From NCBI GenBank assembly GCA_036346205.1, contig JARFJB010000002.1, positions 5,155,501-5,219,500 of the forward strand: a DNA stretch of 64,000 bases, read 5' to 3'. Shown piece by piece: positions 43,901-56,630 of the stretch. Numbering within the stretch: the first letter of the stretch is position 1; each line of letters starts with the position of its first letter. Position numbers and translations under genes: made by a program. The DNA comes from Vesta saturnalis. Its lineage: Eukaryota; Arthropoda; Insecta; Coleoptera; Lampyridae. The notes under the pieces are model-generated. The model saw only the letters and a program-made list of their open reading frames with translations, did no database searches and had not been told where the DNA came from.

Positions 43901-45770
43901 AATCGGTGATTAGTTTATGCGTAGAGGGTGGTAAACAGTGGGGAGTCTCACGTGCAAAAATCTTTCAACTGTTTTTATTTTACGGAATAGAGATAAAATT
44001 GATTATTTCTTGGGGAGGAATCTAATAATTATAAGGAAATCGTCAATTAATAAATAATTAATTCAGGTTACCTCTAAAGAATTTCAACCCTACAGTTTTC
44101 CAAAAACCCTAAATTACACCCCGCGTGTAAAATGGCATACCTTTTACCTTCACTTATAATGTATCGTGTACCCAACGATGGATATTAGAACCAATATGAT
44201 AAATCCACATTTTGTGTAGATACACAAATCTGACATCTTGGGCTGAACTTTGCAACTGTAGGAATTTTCTCTAAAACTTAACTTTGGCTACAGCGAGTGT
44301 TTCATTTCACATAAAATTTTCTGTCCATTAACTCGTTTGTGTTTACAACTCATTGATTTCAAAATTCTAAATAATGTCCCTCGACCACCATCAAAATGGA
44401 AATCTGTTTTAACGTGATGATAGGTCCATCAACTCCACTAATAGGAAACCACAGTTACAAAACACTTATAATACAGAAGTGATGATACAATTTGTTCAAA
44501 GTAAAATATTCCGTTTTCGAATTAAATTGCCAAATTAGTCGTTTTTCCGAAAGGTGAAATCCCCAAACTCGGATTTTTCCGCGTTTACCACAATATGTCG
44601 ACTTTAAATTTTGAGGTCTTGTCGTTATAATGTCTTGGGTGAAACATACAACCAAATACATACTTAATGTGCGCGCGAAAAAGTGATCTAAGTTCTTACG
44701 TACTTGAAATATATCCGACACCATGCAATACGTTCCCCATTACATTTCACCGTTGCACTATTGTTATGGTTCTTATGGCACTTTAAAATTTGCAGCTTTG
44801 TACTCTGGCATTTTCTTAAGAAATTACTAATTCAATATTAGGCTTGGTCATCATATGCGTACTTAAGTAGACAACACAGGACGACTACTTTTGGCAGGAT
44901 GACGTCAAATTGACTTCTTGTCGTTTTGGCAAATGGGAATACCACTACAGAAAAAATATCATGGCTTACTCCAATGCAAAATAAGATGGAACAGAGTATA
45001 ACATTATGTTGACATGTCATTAAACCTAATTAGTTTATAGATTTATGTATCAAGGGAGTTATGAGGTTATTAACATACATAACTCACGTGATAGATAAAT
45101 ATTTTTCTTTCACATTAATACATTATAAATGAAATATGAAAACGAAATTTTGTTGGTTATTAAAATTAAACGAGCGTTGTTTAGAAATTAAGTAGGCATG
45201 GTTACCGTGGATATATCAACTGACAAGTTTGCAAATATTTGTCAAATTACATTAGAGGCAGTTTTAGATCTATAATTGCCTAGTATAACTTCCAAGGGAG
45301 TTATGAATATGTTTACAGTTACGGTAACTAAGGGTTTATTTGTTTATAATGTATTAGTATGAAATAAAATAGTTTAAACCTTTGTAACGTTTTCTGAAAA
45401 AAAAGTAGTTTCTGGGGTTACAAGGTATTAGTATTTCACAGACGATATGTTAAATCAGTGCAATGCGGTGATAACTTACCATTCTTAATTGTTAAAGCAT
45501 TTACTTCGAGGTCTAGGAAAAACAGCAAGAAACTTACTCGACTTACCAAAAGTTAAAACTAAAATTCTGGTATGTCATTATGTCATTTTTTAAAATCTTC
45601 GATTAAGTAGGTTTTGGCATATTGTAATTAAAAAATGAATGGTATGCCTTAATTTTAATTTTGACGTTATGTCTGTCTAGGTTTTTTGCTGCTTTTTCTA
45701 GACTTTGAAGTAAATGCTTTATCAGTTAAGTCTGTTAAATTATCATAGCACTGCACTGATTTAACATATA
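43901..45770. other. No gene recognised
   Basis: AT-rich with short frames on both strands. A frame at 44,455-44,724 (minus) shows no known domain. No repeats stand out. Confidence 0.5.
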
Positions 45771-48030
45771 CAGGGTGTCCCGTAAGTAATCAGCCAAACT
45801 GAAGGAGGTTATTCCAAAGCTCAAAACTAACAGAAAATGCAATATGAACATATGGTCTATCTCGCTCCGTTTTCCGTCTATCTGTTTGTATGTGATTTTT
45901 ACAAAAAGCTTAATATTTCAAGAGTGACTTAAGATAAAATCATGAAACTCGGTATGAAGCTTGGTCTTAATTGTTTACATATTCCTTATAAATTTCATTT
46001 TTGTACAACATTCCTTTTCATAATGGCGGCCATTTTAAATGTTTAAAGCTAAATATCTAAAAATCCTTAAATTTTAATAAAAACCTGTCCGATATAAAAA
46101 TGTGAAAGGATTTAGTCCTACAAATTATGGTATAAAGATTTTTAAAATCGGACAACTATTAACTGAGAAATTGCAATTTTAATCGAATAAAAACTTTTTT
46201 CTGATTTGTCAGATTTTAGAAATGGCCAAATTAAAACAAAAATCACTAATAATATTATTGTCAACAATGCTTTATTGCCTACTTAGATCTAATTACTAGT
46301 TTTTTCTTTAACTACTGTAAGTTATTAATCTCCTTCAATGAATCAATTAATGGCTTAAGTTTTCAAATGAATTAAATATAATGTATTGTGTAACCTTTAA
46401 TTAAAAAAGTCGATATTTTAAAAATATTTTGTGAATTTAATAACGCTACTTTCAATAAGCCCTGATAATAGCATAAATAACTGAGAAATCATATTTATTA
46501 GTTGTATCGGTTTGAGACTGCATCATTGTGGAATAAGCAGTACAGTATTGTACAATCTGAGATTATCAGTTGGAAAATACATGTTTTTATTTGTTATCGA
46601 TTATTAAACAAAAACAGTGACGTTAATATGTTTTTCTAGATATTGTTGTTCTGGTTATATCGTTATTATTTTACTATCTTATTTAGCGTTTTATACACCA
46701 AAATGCCCATTTATTCAAATGAGGAGTTAACAGACATTCATTTTATTTATGGATTGGCTAATGGAAACTCGCGAAAAGCAGTGCGACTCTATGCAGAAAG
46801 ATTTCCAAACCGAAGAATTCCGTACAGAGAAACGTTCGGAAATGTTCATATGGTCTTTGAGGGAGAAACGTTGCAAAGTTGGGCCGTCCAAGTTCAGTGA
46901 CAACATTAAGAGCTCAAGAAAGAATACTAAATGCCGTTGAAGAAGACCCTAGTACCAGTGTAAGAAGATTATCACAGGAAGAAGGAATTTCAAAAACTTC
47001 TGTGTGGTGTGTTTTGAAATTTCATCAATTACATCCATATCATATACAAAGAGTCCAAAGTCTTTCTCAAAGAGACTTCGAGCCTAGAATTAATTTGTGT
47101 CAATGGTTTTTGAGAAAAATTGCTTTGATTCCACTATTTCTGTCAAATGTTTTGTTTACCGATGAGGCAGGATTTTCGGGAGAAGGTATTTTCAATTACC
47201 ACAATAATCACTTTTTGGGCTGATATGAACCATCATGTTATATCACAATGCAAACACCAAGTACGTTTTTCTGTCAACGTGTGGCTAGGGATTATTGGTG
47301 ATGAATTGTTAGGACCTATTTTTTTGCCGAATAGACTAAACGGGGCGTCATATTTGGACTTTTTACAAAACTTGTTACCTGAACTATTAGAAGACATACC
47401 TCTACATGAAAGAAATTCAATGTGGTTTATGCAGAATGGTGCTCCTGCACATTTCCGTTTAGATGTTAGGCTACACTTAAGACAGATTTTTAGAAACAGT
47501 CTCCTGACCTAATCCCCTTTGCTTTTTTGGTTTGGGGTTACCTTAAATCCTTGGTATACCAAACATCTGTTGAGACTATTGAAATTTTAAGGGAAAGAAT
47601 ATTGAATGGTTGTAATACGATAAGACAGAAGTCGGGAGTATTTGAACGAATGAGAAGTTCTATGAGAAATCGACTTGCACGATGCATAGACATGAATGGT
47701 GGACACATTGAACACATGCTGTAAGATCGCTAGTACCTTTTTGTTAATCTAACTAAATTTTATACTCGTTACTTCTTCTATAAGAAGGCCATTCATGTCA
47801 CATGTAAGATAATCCTAATGTACATAATTTAGATTTAAGTAGGCACTAAAGCATTATTGACAATAATATTATTCGTGGTTTTTGTTTTACTTTGGCCATT
47901 TCTAAAATCTGACGAATTAGAAAAAAGTTTTTATTCGATTAAAATTGCAATTTCTCAGTTAATAGTTGTCCGATTTTAAAAATCTTTATACCATAATTTG
48001 TAAGATTAAATCCTTTTACGTTTTTTTTAA
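45771..48030 (+). mobile_element. Mariner-like element with long TIRs; right end unclear
   Basis: The left end is TA then CAGGGTGTCCCGTAAGTAAT at 45,771. Left sequence at about 46,085-46,300 (TAAAGATTTTTAAAATCGGA, CAACTATTAACTGAGAAATT) is repeated in inverse at about 47,830-48,027. Outside 48,030 the match fades. Two candidate termini follow: GCAAAGTCACTCTG at 48,164 and GGGTCACCCTG then TA at 48,910. The second matches the left end for 11 of 12 bases, but only those. I end the feature where the TIR match ends. Confidence 0.75.
46703..47724 (+). pseudogene. DUF4817-type mariner-like transposase, broken
   Basis: MPIYSNEELTDIHFIYGLAN at 46,703 begins the N-terminal helix-turn-helix (RLYAERFPNRRIP). 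A shift near 46,870 leads to the second domain (STSVRRLSQEEGISKTSVW), then LHPYHIQRVQSLSQRDFEP and LFTDEAGFSGEGIFNYHN with the first Asp. Another shift near 47,220 gives VNVWLGIIGDELLGPIFLPN. The second catalytic position reads WFMQNGAPAHF, with Asn where the family has Asp. Sequence before the third motif is shortened (QSPDLIPFAFLVWGYL, shifted). The C-terminus CIDMNGGHIEHML ends at 47,724. It is inactive through both the Asn and the frameshifts. Confidence 0.85.
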
Positions 48031-49290
48031 CTATTATCATTTATTGAGGACAATACATGCAACGTTTAAAATTGTATGAAAAATGAATCATAATGACATA
48101 CTCAAAAGATAAGTATTTCAGTTTTCGTAGCCCCCTCTTTTTTGCAAAGTCACTCTGTTTATTATAATAAAACAAGTGATATCCTAAACTATTGGTTTTA
48201 AACATAGAGCACTTTTAACAACAATATGAATGATTTGTACAAAATATAGGGGTCATATTTATACTTAAGTTGATTCATGGCTTAATTTTTTACGGATGCT
48301 TTGCATTATATACATAGTTTTAGCTAATAAAATGCAATAATGTTGGTCCAGAATGTAAACAGTAAAAAATTGAATAAATCAGAAACTATGCATTCAAATA
48401 TTCAGCTGCAAATAGAGAAATAAATGTATAAAGTTGCAAAAAAAATTAATTGCCCCACACGTTTTTATATAATCAAATATATTTTCGAACAGTAGGTTTT
48501 TGCAGGTAGTTAGTGTTTGATCTAAACTTATACCTGGTAAGTAGAATTGTGAAGGATGTCACACTTTTGAATCAACGTATATATATAGTTATTCAATCCT
48601 ATCCATTTTTGGTCAAACGAAAAATATTAGGCAGTTTTACAATGTACAGAACGAGGAACTACTACAAAGATCCATATGACACATCTTTTTTAATGAGAAT
48701 TTTTAAATCTTACTGAAAAATTAGCGTATATTATCTACTGTAATATTCCCTATACCTGAAACTGACAGTTTTTAATGTTATTTAAAAATCATGTAGGGAT
48801 TTTATTTCTGAAATCATGTATAATTCAAAATCATTTTAAGTTGTACTAATGACACTAAATTTAAAAGTGTTTTTAATACCCATACGACGCGTATGTAGCG
48901 GGTCACCCTGTATAGCATAATCATAACTCTTAATTCAGCATTATGCACAATTTAAAATAACTAACCTCGCGATTAAATCGTCAAAGAAATGACTGTAAAA
49001 GACCGCTTTTTTTTACCTTATGCAGGGTAGTCCAAGAAACCAAATAAAAAGTTGGTAGCAATTGAGGGAAGATTTAAACTTCAAGAAAATATATATTACC
49101 TAATTATAAGTTTGGTAAATGTAATAATTTCAGCACAAGAATTAATATATTAATTACATCAGTTGCTGTTACATTAATAGCTCAGTGCCAAGTAGTATCG
49201 AAATAGTTTAGTTTATTTTTAGAAATTCAGCTTCTGTTTGTTCTGTGCGATTTAATTATGATGTAAATTATTAATATTTATTTTATTTAG
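48031..49290. other. Intron or upstream DNA of the PHF10-like gene
   Basis: No earlier exon of the PHF10-like gene could be recognised, although exon 49,291 begins mid-protein after a splice acceptor (TTTTATTTAG). Two mariner-type termini (48,164 and 48,910) lie here. Confidence 0.5.
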
Positions 49291-50611
49291 GAACGTAAAC
49301 CATACGTTAGAAAAAATCTTATTAAAGACTCTATGATACCAGATTTTAAAGATTTTGATGTGAAACATGGAGAATTTAAGCATGTTCCGTTACCGATTGA
49401 ATCTGGAAATAGAGACGTTGTTATATATGAAGAAGAAACGCGTATGAGCGCCGATAATAGTAGCCGTGCTCAAACACCGGCTAAGCAGGTATTTGTGAAT
49501 AACGTAATATTTGTATGAGGTTAAGTTTAATTCATAGGTGTTAACGTCGAATTCTGAAGTGGTGGAGGAATCTCAAAGTTCTGTACAAAGCAATACCACT
49601 ACTGAAAGTGGAGAAAAATTACAAAAAGTTCGAAAAGGCCCTAGATTGGAAGTACATCAGGAACCTGAAGGTGAAGTTATATCTGCTGATAAATTAGCAG
49701 AATATTCTTGGGGAGGTGGGGGGCCTTATATGTTGCAAGAACAAGTAGCTCAATTTCTCGGCATTAAATCATTTAAACGAAAATATCCCGGTATGTGTGA
49801 AATATTGAATAAATATGCCTGTTATTTAGTATTTTACAGGTATTCATAGGCGTCCGGTTGATATGCAAGAACGTGATTTTATACGTGAAAGTTGTTTGGC
49901 ATCTGAAGCAATGTGTGATATGGGCTTAACTGCTGTTAAAAGAGAAGATATACTTGATATTATGTACACCGATTTTCAAAACAAATATGAAGAATATTGT
50001 AAACATCAACGTGATCGTCAAGCTAAAGATGTGTCAAATAAACAAAAAGCGCTTAGTTTAGCTGCTAGTCAAGAAAAAAATAAATTGGACATTGTTGAAC
50101 AAGCGGTACAGTCAGCTTTTCAGTGGAACGCTAATTTTAATAAGGTAATTTAATGTTACTTATAAATCCGTATTTAATAATTCATTTTCCAGGCGCGGAG
50201 GGAGCAAAGGCGCGCTTGTTTAGATCTGCAGACATTTACAGTACACTTTCCTAAAGGTAAAATGAAGCAAATTAGTAAGCCACCTCTTGGGCTTTATCCT
50301 CTTGCACTTGTCCCTGGACAGTACACCGATTACTATAAGGTGATGATCCAATTATATTAGAAAAAAATGTAATTGAGTTTGTTTAACAGAAATACAATCC
50401 ATTGGAGTTGAGTAGATTACCATTAAATACACTTGCTAGAAAAGCAATTAGTGTGTATCAAGATACTGAAGATAGTCAATCTGATGGATCAGGTTCTGAT
50501 TCGGATTCAAGCAGCTCTGATTCTGATAGTTCCTATTCTGGATCATCTATTGAAGATTGTAAAATGTGTGCACCAATTCCTCCTTCTGTCAAGAAACTTT
50601 TAGTACATTAG
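49291..50611 (+). CDS. PHF10: PHF10/SAYP-like chromatin remodeller subunit, SAY region (5 exons, 5' partial)
   Basis: Exons: 49,291-49,488, 49,538-49,790, 49,840-50,144, 50,193-50,339 and 50,390-50,611. All four introns are 48-50 bp with GT-AG ends, and joining them keeps one frame of 374 residues. Exon 2 carries the signature ADKLAEYSWGGGGPYMLQEQ and FLGIKSFKRKYPG. Exon 3 has ASEAMCDMGLTAVKREDILD and a charged coiled stretch. Exon 4 has ACLDLQTFTVHFPKGKMKQ and LALVPGQYTDYYK. Exon 5 has LPLNTLARK, then a Ser/Asp-rich tail and the end PPSVKKLLVH. This is the SAY core of PHF10 (vertebrates) and SAYP/e(y)3 (flies), a nuclear subunit of the PBAF/PBAP SWI/SNF complex. The two C-terminal PHD fingers are absent: either this is a PHD-less form or their exons lie beyond an alternative splice. 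The N-terminal exon(s) lie upstream. Intact frames and splice sites indicate a living gene. Confidence 0.93.
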
Positions 50612-50902
50612 TTTAATTTTCAAAATGTAGTTTTCGTAATTGACAACATACCTTGAATCTTTCTTATTTTATAAATTTATATAAATAATATTTATATTAA
50701 TAACGGTAGGTGATATTAGTTCAGTGATTTTTTTGTATTGACGTAAATTTGCATTTATTGAGTTAGAGATATAACATAGTATTGATTACAAATTTTTATC
50801 CTTGTATGTGGTAAGTATACATGTAATAAGTGAGTGATGTGTATCATTTTGTACATTAGGATAAAACAACCATAAACTGCTTATTAACTTTTACTAGAGT
50901 AT

Positions 50903-50908
50903 AATAAA
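50903..50908 (+). terminator. Candidate poly(A) signal of the PHF10-like gene
   Basis: AATAAA about 290 bp after the TAG. Another AATAAA lies near 51,025. Either could end the transcript; there is no transcript evidence. Confidence 0.35.
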
Positions 50909-51639
50909 TTACAGGTGTAAAAAGGTATAAATTATTCAAAACAGTTTATTTTAACAAAATTTCAAGTAAAAAGCATAATTTTAATTATAAATTTTGACAC
51001 TAGTAGTAATACATAATAGCAGTGAATAAAAACAGAACTAGGAGCGCAAAACAATGTAAATGTTGCGATATTGGCATACATAAGCAAACAAGTATGGACA
51101 CTCTATGGTACTTTGTTTCTATTGTTATATGAGATGGTGTTGTGCTCCTACAAAAGAAAATAGAATTTATTAAAAACAAAAATTATAAACAACGCATTAT
51201 ATCTCAATTGTACAGGGTGGTTTATAATGGGTGAAATAAACTTTAGCAACACATTCTGGACATTATTTTGAACAAAACATGTAATATGAACCTCCTAGGT
51301 CCAATTACACTTAGTGAATGAAATACAAGAGATCAACATTTTACAGTAAAGTGGTAAATAGTAATTTAACAGCTAATAGTTTTACAAAAACAATACATGA
51401 AACAAACACTATAAGTAAAAATCTAAAGGATTCTGATCTTAAGATCTCGGATTCCAAGTGACAGGACCTGCATGACGAACTCATTTGTTAGCATAATGCA
51501 TATTTAGCCATTCTGTTGCTAGCATTTACCAAAAACTTCTACATTAAGCAACCTTTTGTTAAAAATGCCAACTCATGTATTAATACTAAAATGATGTCGG
51601 AACTTTGATTGTACGGTAGCATAAGTATGTTGGAGATAG

Positions 51640-52125
51640 TGTAAATGGTAGTTGTGGGTAGAAATAATACCATCCCTCATAAATAAAGCCTCATCGGCCC
51701 ACAATGTGCTACTTACAAAATATGGACCTTTAGCAACCAGGTACAAAGCTCACACATCAGGCTTAATCTTTTGTCTGTAAGGCATGAACTCGTTGAATGT
51801 GATAAGAATTCAGTTCCTTACGGTGTAATATCATTCATATAACATTCTGAGAGAGGTGAGATTGCCTTGCGATGCGTGTAGTACTAAACATAGGATTATC
51901 CAGAACAGCATTCTTATTGTTGACATTACTTTTCCCAACATTGATACCAGCATTACTATATACAGTAGTTGTGCCAATCTCTCAGAGTCTGTGCACAGTA
52001 CGGCCAAAACTGAATAAAACAATTTTCAGTCTATTTGGATATCTCAGATGATACTCTCTGGTTGCACGCCAAGCATTACCATTGCAGTAACCATACACAA
52101 AAACATCGTCATATTCTTGCTGCAC
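51640..52125 (-). pseudogene. DUF4817-type mariner-like transposase, N-terminal half
   Basis: Minus-strand blocks from about 52,125: QQEYDDVFVYGYCNGNAWRA, then YHLRYPNR (helix-turn-helix domain), NPMFSTTRIARQ (second domain), LHRKELNSYHIQRVHALQ, and STLWADEALFMRDGI with the first catalytic Asp near 51,700. The rest of the core is missing before the element end at 51,213, so the C-terminal half was deleted. Several frame changes separate the blocks. The similarity to YHIQRVQSL of the 46.7-kb transposase is direct. Confidence 0.75.
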
Positions 52126-52929
52126 TGAAACCAAATTTTTGCAAAAAATTATGTGTTTCATACTTTTACAACAAATAATTTATAATAATAATAATATGCC
52201 TTTATAGAGCTACTTTATGAATTTTAAAAAGTAATATACAATTCACATTTCTCAAAGGGCGGAGTTCAGGTTGTCATAAAGATACATTATCACTTCTTGA
52301 TTTTTACTAAATTTGGAAGCTGAAATGAGACATATATTAAATTTCACACCATATACAAATTAAAAATCATATTTATGTATTTCTAGCTTAACTAGTCATA
52401 TGGTGCAATGACTACTCAAACTGTTGGTACAAGGCTGTACGATGAAGTGGTAAACCTGAATTAACACTTGACTGGTATAGTTACTTTTATGTATGTAACA
52501 TCATCGGGTCATTTTTAACCCAATAAAAAAAATGACTGGAGTATAGAAATTTTGACTAAAATTACTATGGCTAATACTTTCAACGGAGTGTATAGAATGG
52601 AAATATAAAGACAAAACATGTAAAAACGTAAAACTTTTATTGCTGTAAATTAAAAACAAAAATAATTTCTAAATTTGGAAAACATAAAACAAATCTAAAA
52701 ATTCTAAAGTAAACATGAAAAAATTAACATGCTCCCCACCTGTAAAACATGTTTAGACATACTTTTTTAATAGAAATGAAAAGAAACATTGTTGTACAAA
52801 AAAAAATGTGCTATCACTTTTGCGTGCATTTGTATTTCACATTGCACTTTTCACGCAATAGCGATGGTACGCTATGTGCTTTACATACGTTTTTATTGTA
52901 CTTATTACAACATGTAGAACATTTATTGC

Positions 52930-55343
52930 CATTGCTACAAGAGCACATGTAACACCTACGTTGTTTCTACGCCATAGAAGGAAGTTCTTTATGCTGAGAA
53001 GTGGACTGTATGTTTGTCACAGTGTCGCATTTTAGGATTCTTTGCTGAATGAAATTCTCATAAAAGGGTCAATTAGTGCTTGGCGTAATTCAAGAATAAA
53101 ATTCTTTCGCGTTATTGACAGCTGAGAACCAAATTGGAACAGTGCAAAAGAATTTACAGATGCAATATTTAAAACAGCATACCAGATAGCACACGGCCAT
53201 ATTCTGGTTCTACGCCCTGTATTGTAATTTGCACACTTGTGATCTAACACATCAACTCCTATTTTGGTGGAAACTATAATATAATATGATGTCAGGTTTA
53301 CCTGTTTCAACGTCTACTTTAGCATTGTGATACATAGATGACAATAAGAGAACTTATTTATTGGTTTTTGGTATGTACGAGACCAAAGTAGTTGCAAAGT
53401 AAAAACAAATTTAGAAATGCCTGGCATAGTATATTTATTTGGAATAACATACTTCTGTATTTCTTTTTTATTTTTGCGGACCGTGCCGACATCGACATAA
53501 GTAAGCTTGTTTTTCCGCAATTCTTCCACTAATTTAATTGATGTGAACCAGTTATCTGCGGTAATACTTCTATTAGAATTTTTTATTGGATCGATTAATG
53601 ATAAGACAGTTTGAGTTGGCACCGATCATTTATGTGGATTAGGTTGTACATTTTCAGATTTGCCTGTATAGACAAATGCATTTATTAACTAGTGTGTTTT
53701 TGCATCACAAAGGCAAGAAATTTGAAAACCGTACTTGTTTGGTTTGTTTTTCATATAATTAATAATAATACTTTATTGTTCAACGGAAAAATATCCAATT
53801 ATAGAACCAATACAACTGAATTAGATACATAAGTGTAAAATAAACTATATGATTAACTACAACTAAACCATAATTAAAACAGTAACTAAACAACATTGTT
53901 TAATATACATAAAATTTGTGAGGAAAGAGAAAAATTAAACTAGAAAAAAAATGTAAACTATTGCATTATGTGATATTCCTCAATAAATCGACAAGCGTAG
54001 AAATATTTGTATCAATATTAGCATTTATAGTATTGAAAGACATTATATAACTAGGTGCTTTTAATAATGTGGTTGGTCTTTGCAATAGGATTAACAAAGG
54101 TTATAGAGAATCTTGATAAGCAATCGGATACGGAAAAGTTAAGGGATGATAATAGAAGAGGACAGTCAATTCGATTGCGGCTGCGTTTACGCCTGTGTTC
54201 TAATGATGAAAGGTGAAATCGACCTAGGAGATATTCTTGGGACTAACCCCTCGCTGGATAGATCACCATCAATCTTAAAAGAAGCGTATTTCAAAAATTT
54301 TCTCTGAAGATTTTTTGATTATATTTATGTGTTATTATAGATAGGATACAATATAAGATTACAGTACTCAAGTTTTGGCACAACTAATGAAAAATATAGC
54401 GAAAAAATGGTTTGAGTATAATGAAAGGATTTGGTATTTCTAATGATGAATCCAAGCTTTCTTTTTGCATCTAAACATATGGTCTGAATATGACTCGAAA
54501 AATTTAGATTTTGATCAAACATTACACCGTGATCTTTAGTATGTAGACATGAAAAGAACATCGGCTCCTAAAGCGTACAAGCATCTCGTCTATTGTTAAA
54601 CATTCACTAGGACAATAACAATTCTTGCAATTTTGAATGAATGTTTAAAAAATTTTACGTATATGACGTAATTTATCAGACATTTTTGTGTCTCTGGTAG
54701 CAATACTATTAAATCACAGTGCAACTAACAAGAACAAGAACCTTTTAACGGACATTGTAGGTCCAAAAATATCTCTCTCTGTACCATTTGAAGCAAATAA
54801 ACCTTCTACATCTTCATGACGATTTCAAAACTAATGTCAAATAAAGTATTCCAAAAAAGGCTTTTATTTCAACTGAATCCTATATTTCCTAGACAAATCC
54901 GTATTTTTTCATTTGTAGAGTTGACAATTGTATCAATCATTTCATCGTGTATAAGTAGGACTAAATAATTGATTGGATTTTTATCTTGTAAATTTTTGGC
55001 TTCTGATTGTAATCTAGGTAATTGTGCAATAATATTATAACTTCTAGTTCGACCAAGTGTAGGACTTTTATGACCACTTGTACCTGTTCTTTCCATAAAC
55101 GTATTTTCCTGACGATGCCAAACTAGAATTATTATCAGAATCCTCACAGGCTGTTGAGGGAGAGACATTGGAATCGCCTTCAGGAAACTGTCCAGTACAT
55201 TTAGAAATGCTACATTCTTCATCACTGTCATGATTGCTGTCATTCGTAGATCTATTACTTAGATCTTCGTCGTCTTCATTATTGAAAAACATCTCATGCA
55301 CTTGTTCATCAGTATGTTTTCCATCGAAATTGAAATAATCCAT
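52930..55343 (-). pseudogene. piggyBac transposase, split by a non-LTR insertion
   Basis: Minus strand, from 55,343: acidic N-terminus MDYFNFDGKHTDEQVHEMFF; then YKWSPTLGRTRSYNIIAQLP-like sequence (55,070-54,990); NEKIRICLGNIGFS; SVKRFLFLLVALRF (about 54,740); and CPSECLTIDEMLV with the first catalytic Asp (about 54,610). The reading breaks at FHVY near 54,545, where RT sequence begins, and resumes at 53,757 with MKNKPNKYGFQISCLCDAKT. It then gives SITADNWFTSIKLVEELRK (second Asp, about 53,560), TKIGVDVLDHKCANYNTGRR (third Asp, about 53,255) and a Cys-rich C-terminal domain (CYMCSCSNGNKCSTCCNKYN, about 52,950). The catalytic Asp residues survive but several frameshifts and the insertion inactivate it. 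Confidence 0.9.
53757..54545 (-). mobile_element. 5'-truncated non-LTR insertion (inner layer)
   Basis: The minus-strand 3' tail is AT-rich with (AAT)n repeats at 53,757-53,775 (TTAATAATAATACTTTATTG on the + strand). At the 5' side, the RT C-terminal region reads KDHGVMFDQNLNFSSHIQTI, AKRKLGFIIRNTKSFHYTQ and YFSLVVPKLEYCNLILYPIY (54,545-54,325). It sits exactly between the piggyBac codons for FHVY and MKNKPNKYG. No clear target duplication could be set. Confidence 0.8.
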
Positions 55344-55777
55344 GGTTAGTCATTTTTAATTAAACGTAATTGGTAACGTCGGGTCAAACTTGACCCGAAA
55401 CCACAAAAAATAACACTTGCACAACTTCGACAGTCCTGTTGCTTAAGTAATCAAATAATAAGCATATTTTAGGAAAAGTCAGGGCATCCCACCACCCTAG
55501 CGGTTCCACCTATCAAACTGTGACGCATTGAAACAAGCCAGAATTGACCCAATTGTGACCTGGCGGTACTAGTTAAGGGTTAACCCCCAAAATCTTAAAT
55601 TTGCATGATGCACGTCCATTTGGGAAGTAATTTTATTGTAGAGGTAAGCCGGTTTTTTAATTAAAATTATGAAATAGAGAAACTACGCAATATTTGCCTA
55701 CTTTAGTTGTCAAGTATTGACTCTGTACCTATTTGACAACTGATCAATAATTATTAATAATCTAATGACATTTCAAT

Positions 55778-56630
55778 AGAGAAGCCCTAGATAATGCACA
55801 AGAAGGAATTTTGGTAAATGGACAGAGACTAAATAACATCAGATATGCTGATGACACAGTAATATTCACGGACAACATGCAAGACCTAAAACAAATAATG
55901 GACAGAATAGTAACTAGCAGTAAAAGATATGGCCTTGAAATGAACACCGACAAAACCAAATACATGATTATAAGCAAGAAAAACAGCATCACAAAACAAC
56001 TGAGACTAGAATGCGGGACAATCAAAAGAGTAAGCAAATACACATACCTTGGATCCACTGTAAACGATCAATGGGATAACTCACAAGAAATTAAGAGCAG
56101 AATCGAAAAAAGCAGAAATGTGTTCATCAAAATGTCATCTATCTTTAAAAGCCGAGATCTAAAGATGAATACAAAAATAAGAATGTTACGCTGCTACATG
56201 TTATCAGTACTGTTGTATGGAGTGGAATCGTGAACAATAACGGAGGCTACAACAAAAAAGATAGAAGCATATGAGATGTGGCTATACAGAAGGATGATAC
56301 GGGTTTCATGGACGGAACATATAACTAATACCGAGATGCTTAGAAGAATGAACAAAGAAAAAGAAATTGTAAACACGATAAAAACAAGAAAACTTCAATA
56401 TTTGGGACACATAATGAGGAATCAACACAGATACAATCTTCTGCAATGTATATTGCAGGGAAAAGTAATAGGAAAAAGAAGCGTTGGAAGAAGAAGAATT
56501 TCTTGGTTGAAAAACTTAAGAACATAGTTCTCCATGGCAACAGAATTGTTCCGAGCAGCTGTAAACAAGGTTAAACTAGCCAGTATGGTAGCCAACGTCT
56601 GAAACAGATAGGCACCTGAAGAAGATTTCA
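55778..56630 (+). pseudogene. Non-LTR endonuclease-RT fragment, 5' truncated
   Basis: The + strand frame starts EALDNAQEGILVNGQRLNNI at about 55,780 and runs straight into the catalytic RYADDTVIF (about 55,850). It continues with YGLEMNTDKTKYMIISKK, YTYLGSTVNDQWDNSQEIKS and RCYMLSVLLYGVES, then a TGA where Trp is usual. Beyond the stop: EAYEMWLYRRMIRVSWTEHI and RKLQYLGHIMRN, RRRISWLKNLRT to 56,526. This matches the RT and C-terminus of arthropod endonuclease-reverse transcriptases (clade not certain). It lies inside the outer mariner-like element, between the piggyBac right end and the mariner TIR. Confidence 0.85.

Larger units (their letters stand above)
52461..55583 (-). mobile_element. 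Complete-ended piggyBac element (middle layer)
   Basis: TTAA at 52,461-52,464 is followed by CACTTGACTGGTATAG. TTAA at 55,580-55,583, read inward on the minus strand, is followed by CCCTTAACTAGTACCG; 11 of the first 16 bases match. TTAA at both ends is the piggyBac target duplication. Without the non-LTR insertion at 53,757-54,545 the element is about 2.3 kb, the usual size. It disrupts the mariner-like element of 51,213-56,798. Confidence 0.88.

Noticed and set aside
48164..48910. Right end of the 45.77-kb mariner-like element
   Set aside because: Two candidate termini exist and only 11-12 bases match the left end, while the TIR match already fades at about 48,030. I could not decide, so the feature ends there.
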